Source of the DNA: Isoetes taiwanensis
Lineage: Eukaryota > Streptophyta > Lycopodiopsida > Isoetales > Isoetaceae
Direction of reading: 5' to 3'
DNA: 64,000 bases
Assembly: GCA_021234155.1 (NCBI GenBank)
Contig: JAJEKV010000845.1
Location: 1 to 64,000 of the forward strand
The position numbers and the translations under genes are program-made. This document shows positions 42,975 to 53,216 of the stretch, one piece after another (the stretch's first letter is position 1; every line of letters starts with the position of its first letter). The notes under the pieces were generated by a model. It saw only the letters and a list, made by a program, of their open reading frames with translations. It ran no database searches and was not told where the DNA came from.

Positions 42975-43975
42975 GGGCAGATTTGTATAACTTTAGAATG
43001 GTGCGAATTTTTTTCTTAAAATGCATTGCCTAATAATAAAGAATTTGTGTGAGAACATTTCTATATTGTATTGGCTCATGTATGTTGGATTTGTGTGAGT
43101 ATGAATTTGAGAACTAGGGGACTTGAACCCGTGTCATTGCCTCATCATTTTGTGTCAATAGAATAGACGAGGGTTGAGCACATAGTTTTGTTCGAGCATG
43201 GTCTCTCAAAGACAAACCTAAAGACATTTACCACCTATTAACACACAAATTCTTAGCTCCCTATACATTTTCTCTACCCTTTTTTTGTTTTTCTTTCCTT
43301 TTAGATTTTTGCTGATGGTCCTTGGTTCAACTGCAACTTTTTATTAATAGGGATGTAATCACATATTTAGGAGTCGACCTATGGCATAAATGGAAATACT
43401 TGTAACTATATATATACCCACATAGTTGCTCACACTCCATATTTAGTCTAGCATTTTGGCCCCCTCAAAAATTTCCCTTAAAAAGTAACATTTCAATAAT
43501 AAGAGAACCATAGACCAATAAAATATGTATGGCAAAAAAATGCAACTCTAATTCATCGCCTGAAAAAAGCAAATTTGATTATTTTGCCACTGGAAAGAGT
43601 TCTAGAAACATTTTCCAATAGGCTGATATTGCAAACGAGAATGCAATTTTGGAGCCTCTCCAAAGGAATGCTTTTGGGACTCTACTTTTGAATTCACTGA
43701 TTGCAAGCCTCTGCCAGATATATTTTCATGTTTGTCAGAATCAAACTGACCTTTCTGATTTTTATCAGAATGAGAACCCTTCTTTTCTTCTCGAACCGGA
43801 CTCTAAAGTCGCAAAGTGCTTCCAACATCCTTATGTTTGTCCTTCTCAGAGTATTGGGGTTTATAAATCCTTGTTGCCCCGTAATCGGCTGTGGGCGCCT
43901 TGGTGCTTCTTCTTCGATGGGATACCGCATAGATATAGTGATGATCCAAAACTCAAAGACGTGATAGCTTAAGTG
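42975..43975. other. Gap between zinc-finger block and copia LTR, possible SINE head
   Basis: No gene is supported. On the minus strand tgtgctcaaccc (about 43,180) is followed 40 nt later by gggttcaagtccc (about 43,119-43,131), resembling RNA polymerase III A and B boxes. This may be a tRNA-derived SINE head. The frames at 43,649-43,972 (+) and 43,930-43,694 (-) have no domain. The second begins with a true ATG and could be an exon, but that is not supported. Confidence 0.35.
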
Positions 43976-43977
43976 AG

Positions 43978-44123
43978 AAGAATGAATGTCTGCTGGTCTA
44001 TTTCTATAATGACCTTGACCCTTGGATGATGTGTAACATGCCGATGTGGAATAGATGAGGTGGAGGTGACGGTTGGGGCTGAAACAGTTCCCGCCTGCCG
44101 CGGGCCGGGATACCGCGTTAACA
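43978..44123 (-). repeat. 3' LTR of the copia element, truncated
   Basis: Matches 48,594-48,733 of the complete LTR with several differences (for example aatgaccttgacccttgg versus aacagacgcagcccttgg). The U5-side 100 bp of the LTR is missing, and the flank begins at 43,977 without homology. Confidence 0.85.
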
Positions 44124-44163
44124 CTCCCACTCGGGTCTCAACCGGGATCTTCCAAATCAGCTT

Positions 44164-45930
44164 CTATGCCCATGGTTCATGAATGTCGCTTAAACTTTGC
44201 TTCCGCAAAGCTTTTGTAAAAATGTCTGCAGCCATATCTCCAGTTGGGCAATACATAGTCTTGATTCTACCAAGTGCAACTTGCTCTCTTATGAAATGGC
44301 GCACCTCAATGTGCTTGGTTCTACCATGATACTTTGGGTTCTTAGATAGTGCGATTGCACTCTGATTATCACAAAGTAAAACTGTTGGACCTTTTTGGAC
44401 ATATCCAACACCTTGTAATAATTTCCTCAACCACAAAAGTTCTTTGGCAGCTAGAGTCATTCCAACATACTCTGCCTCAGCACTTGATAGTGCTGTTATT
44501 TGTTGCCTCTTGCTACTCCAAGTGATAACACCACTCCCAAGGCTAAAAAGATAGCCAGAAGTGGACTTCCTTTGGTCGACTTCCCCAGCCCAATCGGCAT
44601 CGGAGTAACCAAATAACACACATGGCCTGCTGAGCTTTTGATAACATAACTCAAAATTCATAGTTCCCTTCAAATACCTGAAGATTCTCTTTACTGCAAG
44701 CCAATGCTGCCACCCTGGATCTGCAAGAAACTGGGAAACCACTCCCACTGAATATGCAATATCTGCCCGAGTACACACCATTAAATGAATAAGAGATCCA
44801 ACTGTTTGCCTATATGGAATCATCTTCATCTTTTCTCTTTCTTCATTTCTCTTTGGTGCCATATCCTTGGACAATTTTAAGTTCATCTGCATAGGAGTTG
44901 CCGAAGGATTCAATCCTTCAAACTGAAACCTGCAAAGCATATCCTCAACATATTTCCTTTGCGACAACTTGAGAGTGCCTGCACGTCTATCACGCTTGAC
45001 TTCAATTCCTAGACAATAATGTATATCACCCAGGTCTACCATCTCAAACTGAGATGATAATTTGGCCTTCATCTGCTGCAATAAAGATAGATCCTTGGAC
45101 AAAAGAATACAATCGTCTACATAAAGAGCAATCAGAATGTCTATGTACTCTCCCACTCTCTTCATGTAGACATTTGTGTCTGCTGAATTACGAACGAATC
45201 CCAGCCCAAGTAAGAATCCATCAATCTTGTCATACCATGCTCTAGGTGATTGCTTAAGGCCATAAAGGGCCTTGTGCAGCTTGCACACCAAGTGTTCTTT
45301 GCCGGGTTGCACAAAACCTTCTGGCTGAGCAATATAGATTTCTTCTTGAAGTTCTCCATGTAAAAAGGCAGTCTTCACGTCCATCTGATGGATCTCCATG
45401 TCCTCTTGCACTGCAATGTTCAAAAGGACTCTTATGGATGCCATTTTTACAACTGGAGAGAAAGTCTCGTTGAAATCAATCCCTTCAATCTGAGTAAAAC
45501 CTCTTGCCACCAGCCGTGCTTTGAATCTGTCCACTGTCCCATCTGACTTATATTTTATCTTAAACAACCATTTTGTGCTCACTGGTTTCCGCCCTTGCGG
45601 CAATGGGACTAGACTCCAAGTGCCATTCTTTATCAAGGATTGATATTCTTCCTGAATAGCACGCCACCATTCCTCAGCTTGAGGACCTGCAAGTGCCTGC
45701 TTCATAGTGAGAGGTTCTCTATTTACTTGTCCTTGAGTGTACAACACCCAGCCTTTTTGAGAACCTTTCCTAGAACCCTTATCTGAGCTCTTTCTTTGTA
45801 TTCTTGAAGCTTGATAATCTGCACCTTTTTCTGTCAAATAGCTCACTCTTCCTGAGCGAGTAAGTCCTTGATTTGGCTTGTCAAGAGAAAGACTAGTACG
45901 CTGAATTGAAGGACCATCTCCATCTCTCAA
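44164..45930 (-). pseudogene. Copia reverse transcriptase and RNase H
   Basis: The frame is 588 codons ending at TAG 44,164. Its first codon at 45,930 is TTG in a continuous reading frame, not a true start. Domain landmarks by codon: linker with SGRVSYL, EWWRAIQEEY at about 87-96, the W-x-F-KIK RT start at about 121, FKARLVARGF and FSPVVK at 137-162, QMDVKTAFLHG (motif A) at 182-192, KALYGLKQSPRAW at 220-232 and YVDD at 270-273. RNase H residues are SDADW (Asp444), SSAEAEY (Glu485) and LLCDNQSA (Asp521), and the protein ends in a DIFTKAL block. All catalytic residues are present. It is separated from the upstream gag-integrase frame only by a one-base shift. Confidence 0.95.
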
Positions 45931-48359
45931 GCATGGAGTGGGGGACCTCCAAAATCAAACGGATTTGGTGCTTCAATATTCTGAGGCTCATCTCCCACTG
46001 AATGAGCATCATCTAAGGCATCTAAAGCATCATATGTTACTGGAACTTCTTCAGGCTCCTCCTCATCTTCATCAGAAATAAGAGCACAGGTAGGACCAGG
46101 AGGACTTATGTACATAGTGGACATCATAGTACCATAAGTTTTTCCCTCATCAAACTCCACATGACAACTCGTGAACACTTTTCTGCTTGTCAAATTGAAG
46201 AGCCGATATCCCATGATTTCATCATCATATCCTACCATTATGCACTTGATGCTTTTGCCTTCCATCTTGTGTCTATGCTCCTTTTTAACGTGAGCATAAG
46301 CAAGGCATCCAAACACCCTTAATCTGGTAACATCTGGTTTTCTTGAATACCAAATCTCATAAGGTGTTTGACTAATAGCTGCAGTGTTTAACCTGTTCCT
46401 CACATATGCTGCTACTGATATGGCCTCTGCCCAAAAAGAATATTGCAGACCTGCATAGTGCAGCATACTTCTTGCGCTTTCGGTCAAAGTGCGATTGGCT
46501 CGCTCAGCCACACCGTTTTGCTCTGGTGTGTGAGGAACTGTTTTCTGCCTTCTAATGCCAGCTTGTTCACAGAACAGTTTAAACTCCTTGGAGACATACT
46601 CGCCTCCTCCATCTGTCCTTAAGGCTTTGATTTTCTTACTAAGCTCAAGTTCAACTTGAGCCTTATAAATCTTAAATGCCTCAAAGGCCCCAGATTTAAG
46701 TGTAAGGAACTTTACATGCATATATCTTGAGAAATCATCAATGAAAGTAATAAAGTACCGCTTTCTTGAAAGAGAGAGAGTGCGCATTGGACCACACACA
46801 TCTGAATGGATGAGACCGAGCAGTTCAGATGCTCGATCAACACTGCCACTTCTCTTCTTTCTAAAGGGTGCTCTATGCTGCTTGCCTATGATGCAAGCTT
46901 CACATGTCTTCAAGTCTGATGGTTTCAATCTCATTCCTTGCACTAAATTCTTGCTGGATAATGCTTTGATGGCTCTCTCGTTAGCATGACCAAATCGTCT
47001 ATGCCAAAGTTCAATATCAGCTGGAGTATTTGATATATTGGAGTATAGAGCCATCACTTGCTGTCGGGAGACTATGGCTTTTGCATCTAGGCGGTATAGG
47101 CCTTCACTTCTAAGACCTCTAGCAATTCTCATGCCACTCGCTTTGTTCTTGATAATGCATTGCATACTATCAAATTCCATAATAAATCCTGCATCAGCCA
47201 CCTTTCCTACTGAAAGCAATGTTTTCTTTATTCCTGGGACATAGAACACATTTTTCACTTGAAACTCTTGTCCTGAATGCAATCTGATCGCAATGGTACC
47301 ACTACCATGAACATCATGGTAATAGTCATCTCCAAGAAATATTCTTCTGGATCTTGCACTCTGACTAAAAGTCTGAAATAGCTCTCTCAAATGAGTCATA
47401 TGTTCATTTGCCCCTGAGTCTAACCAGATTGTCTCATTATCACACAATCGCTGATTAGTTGCCATGAATAGACAGGGTTTCTCATCTTCTTCCATGGCTG
47501 CAAAATTAGCACTGGCTTTGCCTTCTCTAGCTAATCTTGCCTTTCTAATGTCACAATCTCTAGCAAAATGTCCTGGCTTCTTGCACTCATTGCATAGATT
47601 TCTTTTCTTATTTTTCTTAGAGATTGGACCCCTACTAAAACTAGCAGGATTATTGGTTTGGGCTTGTGCTTTGCCCTTACCATCATTGGGTTTGCCAAGC
47701 CGATCAAAAACTGATCCCTTCTGCTTAGATCTATTGGCAGCAAATAATGCAAGGGATTCTTCATTACCTTTCTGCATTTTTCGCTCTGCCTCAATTAAGC
47801 AAGCAAACATCTGCTCTAGTGTTTGGCCAGGTATACATTCTAGAGCTATAATTGCAGGTTGATATGACTGAGGGAGACTATTTAAAAACACTGCTTTAAG
47901 ATCTACCTCATCAACCTTTTTGAGAGTTATTGTTTCAATTTGATGCACTAAAGATTTTAACTCTCCAATATGTTTAGTCATGGACTCACCTTCTTTCATG
48001 TTCAACTGGAAAAGGCGCTGCTTGAGGGCTACTTGCTGGTTGACGTTGGATTTTCCTCCAAAAGACTTCAAAAGGCTATCCCAATTCTCATGCACTGTCT
48101 TCGTATCATCCACATGATGGATGAAACCGTTTCCAAGCGCTGAACCGAGCAGCCCCAATGCCTTGGCATTCTTCTCCTCCCACTTGAGGAGCGCAGCTGC
48201 ATCTGTGGCTGCTGGCCTAACATCTTTGCCGGTAACAATCAGCCACAATCCCTTTTCCATGAAATGAAATTTCATTCTGGTGTGCCAGTTATGAAAATTT
48301 TCACCGTCATATTTTTCAATCAACCGCTCTACTGCAACCTTAGAAGGAGTCTCTTCCAT
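45927..48359 (-). CDS. Copia gag, protease and integrase frame (810 aa)
   Basis: ATG at 48,359, 128 nt after the primer site, opens MEETPSKVAVERLIEKYDGE, a copia gag. A CCHC zinc knuckle CNECKKPGHFARDC lies at residues 256-269. The aspartic protease motif WLDSGANEHMTH is at 312-323. The integrase has its HHCC zinc part at 453-488 (H-x3-H, C-x2-C), the catalytic D520 (IHSD), D583 (RTDGGGEY) and E619 (NGVAER), and the HTPEQNG landmark. The frame then ends in an acidic linker with TGA at 45,927, and the RT continues in the neighbouring frame. Without ribosomal frameshifting the product lacks RT. All key catalytic residues are intact. Confidence 0.95.
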   Translation of the reverse strand: MEETPSKVAVERLIEKYDGENFHNWHTRMKFHFMEKGLWLIVTGKDVRPAATDAAALLKWEEKNAKALGLLGSALGNGFIHHVDDTKTVHENWDSLLKSFGGKSNVNQQVALKQRLFQLNMKEGESMTKHIGELKSLVHQIETITLKKVDEVDLKAVFLNSLPQSYQPAIIALECIPGQTLEQMFACLIEAERKMQKGNEESLALFAANRSKQKGSVFDRLGKPNDGKGKAQAQTNNPASFSRGPISKKNKKRNLCNECKKPGHFARDCDIRKARLAREGKASANFAAMEEDEKPCLFMATNQRLCDNETIWLDSGANEHMTHLRELFQTFSQSARSRRIFLGDDYYHDVHGSGTIAIRLHSGQEFQVKNVFYVPGIKKTLLSVGKVADAGFIMEFDSMQCIIKNKASGMRIARGLRSEGLYRLDAKAIVSRQQVMALYSNISNTPADIELWHRRFGHANERAIKALSSKNLVQGMRLKPSDLKTCEACIIGKQHRAPFRKKRSGSVDRASELLGLIHSDVCGPMRTLSLSRKRYFITFIDDFSRYMHVKFLTLKSGAFEAFKIYKAQVELELSKKIKALRTDGGGEYVSKEFKLFCEQAGIRRQKTVPHTPEQNGVAERANRTLTESARSMLHYAGLQYSFWAEAISVAAYVRNRLNTAAISQTPYEIWYSRKPDVTRLRVFGCLAYAHVKKEHRHKMEGKSIKCIMVGYDDEIMGYRLFNLTSRKVFTSCHVEFDEGKTYGTMMSTMYISPPGPTCALISDEDEEEPEEVPVTYDALDALDDAHSVGDEPQNIEAPNPFDFGGPPLHA

Positions 48360-48474
48360 TGCTGGTTGCCGAAACTGCGAGATTGATCTGCTCTATGAAA
48401 AACTTTCTTTGCTTCTGGTTACTGCTGTAACCTTATGTGTTCTTCCCAGAATCCTCTTAATGCTGCATCAGATT

Positions 48475-48487
48475 GGCTCTGATACCA
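48475..48487 (-). other. Copia primer binding site
   Basis: TGGTATCAGAGCC on the minus strand, six bases inside the 5' LTR end, matching the initiator-methionine tRNA 3' end used by most plant Ty1/copia elements. Confidence 0.9.
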
Positions 48488-48493
48488 TTTAAA

Positions 48494-48733
48494 TGTAATG
48501 CAAATAAACAGAGTATATATTCATGAACAAAAATGATACATGATATGATCTCTCTCTCATCAAGATCGATCTCTGATACAAGCAAGAATGAATGTCTGCT
48601 GGTCTATTTCTATAACAGACGCAGCCCTTGGATGATGTGTAACATGCTGATGTGGAATAGATGAGGTGGAGGTGACGGTTGGGGCTGAAACAGGCTCCTG
48701 CAGTCTGCCGCTGCCGGGATACCTGCGTTAACA
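48494..48733 (-). repeat. 5' LTR of the copia element, complete, 240 bp
   Basis: On the minus strand begins TGTTAACGCAGG and ends TTTGCATTACA, with the TG...CA ends. It adjoins the primer site at 48,487. The right flank (from 48,734, ttttagaggacatg) is the insertion site. The partner LTR is at 43,978-44,123. Confidence 0.9.
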
Positions 48734-48853
48734 TTTTAGAGGACATGCAGAACAAGTAGCAAATCACAAACGTTACTTTATGTATATGCTAAGAAACAGG
48801 AAGAAAATAGTGATAATGATCAGTGAGAAGAGAAGAAATGCAAGTTTTATCAC

Positions 48854-49049
48854 CTTTTTGAGTCATGTCGTCGTCAGCATGAGATGCCTGCTTTCTAGCC
48901 TGTTGCCATACTGGAGACTTGGATTGGAGACCACTTACAAACTTCTCGGGGGGTCCGCGCTCTATCTCACAAAGGCCACTTGCAATTTCATGTATCGCCT
49001 GTGATATTGCCTCGAGCTCAACATTACCCAAACCGGAAAGATCGCCTTT
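48854..49049 (-). other. Orphan exon-like segment (65 codons)
   Basis: Acceptor-like ctttag ends at 49,050 and a donor gtgata begins at 48,853. The frame reads KGDLSGLGNVELEAISQAIH, EIASGLCEIERGPPEKFVSG and LQSKSPVWQQARKQASHADD plus DMTQK without a stop. It lies 120 bp to the right of the copia element. The family is not recognised. It could belong to a minus-strand gene that also uses the segment at 40,470-40,592. Confidence 0.4.
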
Positions 49050-49059
49050 CTAAAGCTCC

Positions 49060-49830
49060 AAACAGGGTAGGGAGTTACGGAATAAGAGTAGCGTCATTCT
49101 CTAGATTAAAATATGATTTTATGAAAAGCCTTTTAGCCAAGGTCGTTGTATTAGAGCTTCAACACGCCAAATGGGAAAACCCGCCAAACCCAAAACACAA
49201 GAGTCTCGTCGGGTCTGCCGATGCCATATGCTCTAGCCCTGGTTCACTCAAACTTCGGGCTTACTTGGTCCATAAGCCAAGTTTAGCGATCCAATTCGCC
49301 GCCACAATCTACGCTTGAGCTCTCGAACACGCCATTGTAGCATTCGATTTGGCTATGATATCTCTTTGATATAGTAAATGTGCCCAAAAGCCGCAGATAT
49401 CGTCAAGAACCGCAGCAGGCTTGAATCGAGAAAAAATAAATGGATCCGAGAAACAAAACGAAGTGTATGGCCTCTTCAGATAAGAACATTCCCAAAGCCG
49501 GGTCTGGAGGCCGAAGCTGAGAAACAAAACAGGGGCACACACTGTCATGCGCAAAATAGGGACACACAAATCCAAACTTTCCCACCAAAATGCTCTGCAA
49601 TAGATGGAGCTTCTGCCGCTTCCCAGATCCGGCGATGGCGATGCAAGGCGCCATAGCCAAGCCAACCCCTTATTTCGCTGTTTTTTTTTTCTCTAATTTT
49701 TTAAACCCCTATTTTTTCCTCAGAAACCGCATCAACGAATATTCCAAAAGCATTTTCCTAGGAGAATTATATATGTTTTGATAATGGTTTTTTATTGATA
49801 AGCTAAAAATTTCTGTTTTTTTGCATTGCA
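49060..49830. other. Intergenic or intronic DNA upstream of the transposase-like core
   Basis: Overlapping frames at 49,309-49,665 on both strands have no domain. No RNA gene was seen. A splice-acceptor-like run (tttttttgcattgcag, near 49,831) precedes a short block that leads to the main frame at 49,920. Confidence 0.4.
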
Positions 49831-49904
49831 GCAACATCATCTAGAGTGGATAAGGGAGATCAGACTAGTAAGTTTTCATTTCTTATTTTGATTGCAAGTG
49901 TGTA

Positions 49905-52313
49905 GTGCTAGATGTTAAAATATTTGAAAATACAGGAAATGAACGCTTGGCTTCTTTATGTTGGGGTTACTGGCAAATGAAATATAGATATGCATCTGGG
50001 TCAAGAGACTTGAGGCCATTTTTAGATGAATCAAGACTTGGATCCAATTGGTACTGTGACCCAAGCATAAAGTGTTGTTTTAGTGTTAAAGGAGAATCTA
50101 TTATTATTGATGGGACATTTAGGCACACCTCATGTATAAGAGTTAGCAATGATGGGAAACCCTTCACGAACTACCAATGTTCATATTGTTTGTCAATACC
50201 CAAGCAATCTGATTTTAGAATGAGGGTTGCTAGACAAAAACTAGATAAAACACCAAGAGGATGGAGAACGACAAAGACACGTATTAGAGTGGATTATATG
50301 ACCAACAGAGAGATGTATAACCTTGCAAAGGTCACAACATGCAAAAAGAGGAAACTAGAAAGAGAATTGTTGTTTACTAGAATGAGAATTGTCACATTGT
50401 CTGCGAAACAACGATCAATCCGTGATAGTCTAGCTGAATCCATGCATCGGAAAGATGTGAAAAAGTTTTGTGCAGACATTGTTGAGGCCCACTCTCAAGG
50501 TAAGTTTGAGGGGAAGGCTGCATTTTGGAATTTTCTTACAGACACTGCACATAACATAATTAGGCCGGGGCAAGCAAGGCGCTACAAGCAAACGACGAAG
50601 GAGCTCTTTCAAACAATCAAGATTTGGGGAGGGCGAAGAATGCATAATTTTTTGTCGTTGAATTTTTCTGGCCCTAGCTTATCAACCACTATGCGGTCTT
50701 CTCGAGAGAGTTTTACATATAGAGTTGGTGTTAGAGAGGATACCTTCATTCACTTAGCAACAACATATGCAAAGCATATGAAGGATTTAGATTTGACACT
50801 CGGACATGTGCCTGCTATGAAACTGTCATAAAGAGGACCATACAGTGGATTGCAAGAGACGATGGTTTGGTTGGCTTCTGTGGCAAGCTTTATGATCATG
50901 CATGTGATGCTTCCTTTACAGTTACTTACTGTTGGATCAGAAAGAGTGGTTACCAAAACATTGTGCAGGCATTTGCAAATAATGTGATAGCACATTATGC
51001 ACGAGTACTCATTGTTAACCCCTTGCATGCTCGCTTACCGAAGCTTGTCTTGGTGATCCAGCTTACGTGCAATAAGTTTGATCACAAGTTTGTAAGATTA
51101 CAATGGGAAGAAATACTTAGACTTTGGGACATGCATTTGAGTAAGGTCTTAGGGCCCCTAATTGGACATAGCTTCTGGACCGGAGATGCTTGTGGCCAGA
51201 AAATGCATCTTTGCAAGATTATACATCAAAGAGGCCCACTAACTGTTTTCGCATTCATTGGGAAGGATGGGGTTTAAGTGGCAGTGTGTATGGTCTTCAT
51301 GACCAAGACTTCATACATAATGGAAAGAAGTTGATAAATCCCCTTGATAATGCATCAAGGAGATTGTACCTAGGTACTGAGTTAGTGACATTGAATGATG
51401 TTTGGCATGTCTTTAAGCTATGCCATGGAGAGCATGGATTACAAATAGGAGACGTGGAAAGGAAAGATAGGCGTAATTGGGGGCTGCCCAAAAGAATTGC
51501 ATCTAGAAGAGTTCGTGACTTGTTTACTTAAAATTGAGAAATGATATAAATGCTCCACAATTGCGAACATTAGGTACTGAAACCTACCTTGCTGTGGTAT
51601 CATTATACATTGATATCTTCTTGTCACCCCATATGAACTTAAACTCACGGATCAAGGCAGCTTCGACCGTATCTTTTTTTTCAGGTGTGAAACTAATTTA
51701 TTTTTCATTCTTATTTGCTATTTTGGTGTGATTTCTTCCCTCAAATTGTATGTCCTGCCATTGCAGACTTTGGAGGGATTGTTAATCATGAAACCTATTC
51801 CCTCGGCCAAAATTTTATAAGCCGTGAAACCTTTATGGACATTCAAATGTCTTGCCATTTTGTTGTTCTATTGATAAAGTATTTTCGAGATCACTGTAAG
51901 GATCTAGCAGTGCCACTACATTGCAAGGGATCAGATGCTTGCAAGAATTTTTCTCCAAAGTTGGAGGTATGGTAAGAAATGAGAGATCATACACTGGTGC
52001 AGATCTCCTTGAGAGTGCAAGGGCTCTCAATAAGGTGGCAGAATTTCAAGCTCTTTCAGATTTGATATTCCCTGCAGCACATGCAAAACAAGAAAACATT
52101 TGGCAGGTTATTGAGCGCCAAGTAGACGAAGACGGCAAGGAAGTAATTTGCGATCTATCTAATTATAGTGAAGTGAGCATAGATGACGATATTATAGCTA
52201 CTTTAAAAGAAGGCTTCTTGGTTGCAAAAGAGTTATGCAATCAAGTAGGTATAAAGTGTGATGGAAACTCAACTTGGTGGGAGAAGCCATGGCAGATGGA
52301 GGATTACTTTTAG
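49905..52313 (+). pseudogene. Core of a large transposase-like gene of unassigned family
   Basis: Read through four frames: 49,920-50,831, 50,823-51,277, 51,190-51,690 and, after an 82-nt GT/AG intron (51,685-51,766), 51,767-52,313. Landmarks in order: WGYWQMKYRY...DEVRLGSNWY-like start, CSYCLSIPKQSDFRMRVARQ, WNFLTDTAHNIIRPGQARRY, GRRMHNFLSLNFSGPSLSTT, DDGLVGFCGKLYDHA, YARVLIVNPLHARLP, FDHKFVRLQWEEILRLW, GLHDQDFIHNGKKLINPLD, LGLPKR-like basic stretch, TYLAVVSLYIDIFLS, NFISRETFMDIQMSCHFVVL and HCKGSDACKNFF. The D-x-D-x-x-H-x-x-K-K pattern resembles the second catalytic region of some RNase H-fold transposases (P, Kolobok). I recall uncharacterised multicopy proteins in invertebrate genomes with the same blocks but cannot name or check them. 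Frameshifts near 50,830, 51,230 and 51,770 make this copy non-functional. Confidence 0.6.
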
Positions 52314-53216
52314 TTCAGACTATTATAAGCAACTAGACTCTTGTCACATTGAGGATGAATCTGATTATGTCGGAAGTTGAAGCCGAGCTTGAATGTTCTC
52401 CCACATCGTAATCCGTGAAGCTTCTCATGATAGTGAGCATCTTGACCAGGAAATTGTTGCAGAAATGGAGATAAGACATACCTTGATGAGATGCTAGATA
52501 AGGAGGAGTTAGGAAATGATATAAAAAATTGATACAAAGTGGATATTGACGACAAGAAAGTATGCAAAGCGACGCTAGTTAGTCATCTTAATGGAAATCC
52601 TTGGCTCGGAAGGATAGGTCGACTAGAGTAAAGAGTCATGCAAACTATAGTGCGCTTGGCAAGAAGATTAATCTTGCAACATCCCCGGAATTGGATCCGA
52701 TTGTGCAATTTATTTTGAGATAGAAAAGGTGAAGCTTTAAAGCCTAGGAGAGGAAGCTTAGATGGGGAAAATCACTTGTATGGTGCGTGGGCAAGAGTGT
52801 TAAGTATTAGGAGAAAGATCGGTAAATGATGGAGGGAAAGTAGAGAGCCTATTGACTTGACTAACCGGCCTTCTTATTGCGTGGAGGTGAATCTGGCTTG
52901 GCATAAAGAACACAAGGAGAGAAATTCTATCTGGTTTTCTTATGACTTGTCAAATCTTCAGCTTATATCACTTGACTCCATTATTTCCCTTGCATGCATG
53001 GTATATAAACCTCGAACATGTAGATACTATTTAGATGGGAATGACAAATGCCAATTTGATAAGTTTTGGTCGATCAACAAAAAGGTTGGAATGTATGACA
53101 CTAAATTTTCATTAATTATATGTTCTAATATTTCCCCTTACGTTCCTTTGCAGAGAATAAAGGAAGCGAAAGATCGTTTGAAGCCTAGTTTGTCTAAAGC
53201 ATGCTGCTCATGGTAG
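52314..53216 (+). pseudogene. Decayed C-terminal part of the transposase-like gene
   Basis: After the stop at 52,313 coding-like stretches continue in shifting frames: SEHLDQEIVAEMEI, then CKATLVSHLNGNPWLGRIGR, ARVLSIRRKIGK and the open frame 52,857-53,216 (NRPSYCVEVNLAWHKEHKER...YDLSNLQLISLDSIISLACM). Together they read as one C-terminal domain with basic (IRRKIGK.W) and YDLSN...LD.II motifs. Many small indels are needed, so decay is stronger here than in the core. Confidence 0.45.

Larger units (their letters stand above)
43978..48733 (-). mobile_element. Ty1/copia LTR retrotransposon, nearly intact coding, truncated 3' LTR
   Basis: On the minus strand the order is 5' LTR (48,733-48,494, 240 bp, TGTTAACG...CATTACA), primer binding site TGGTATCAGAGCC (48,487-48,475), gag-protease-integrase frame (48,359-45,927), RT-RNase H frame (45,930-44,164), a purine-rich tract (about 44,136-44,124) and the 3' LTR (44,123-43,978). 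The 3' LTR keeps only 146 bp and lacks the last 100 bp of the LTR. The two LTRs also differ at several sites. The coding region has one visible defect, the frame change at 45,927. No target-site duplication can be scored because the left end is lost. Confidence 0.95.

Noticed and set aside
43114-43133. A genuine tRNA gene
   Set aside because: Only a B-box-like string and a weak A-box are present. No cloverleaf, acceptor stem or anticodon loop could be formed.
45927-45930. Programmed frameshift or start of a second copia ORF
   Set aside because: The second frame begins in sequence without an ATG at the junction, and no slippery heptamer is apparent. A simple indel is the more economical reading, though sibling copies could overturn this.
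46741-47862. Plus-strand frames inside the copia element
   Set aside because: Antisense to gag and integrase coding sequence.
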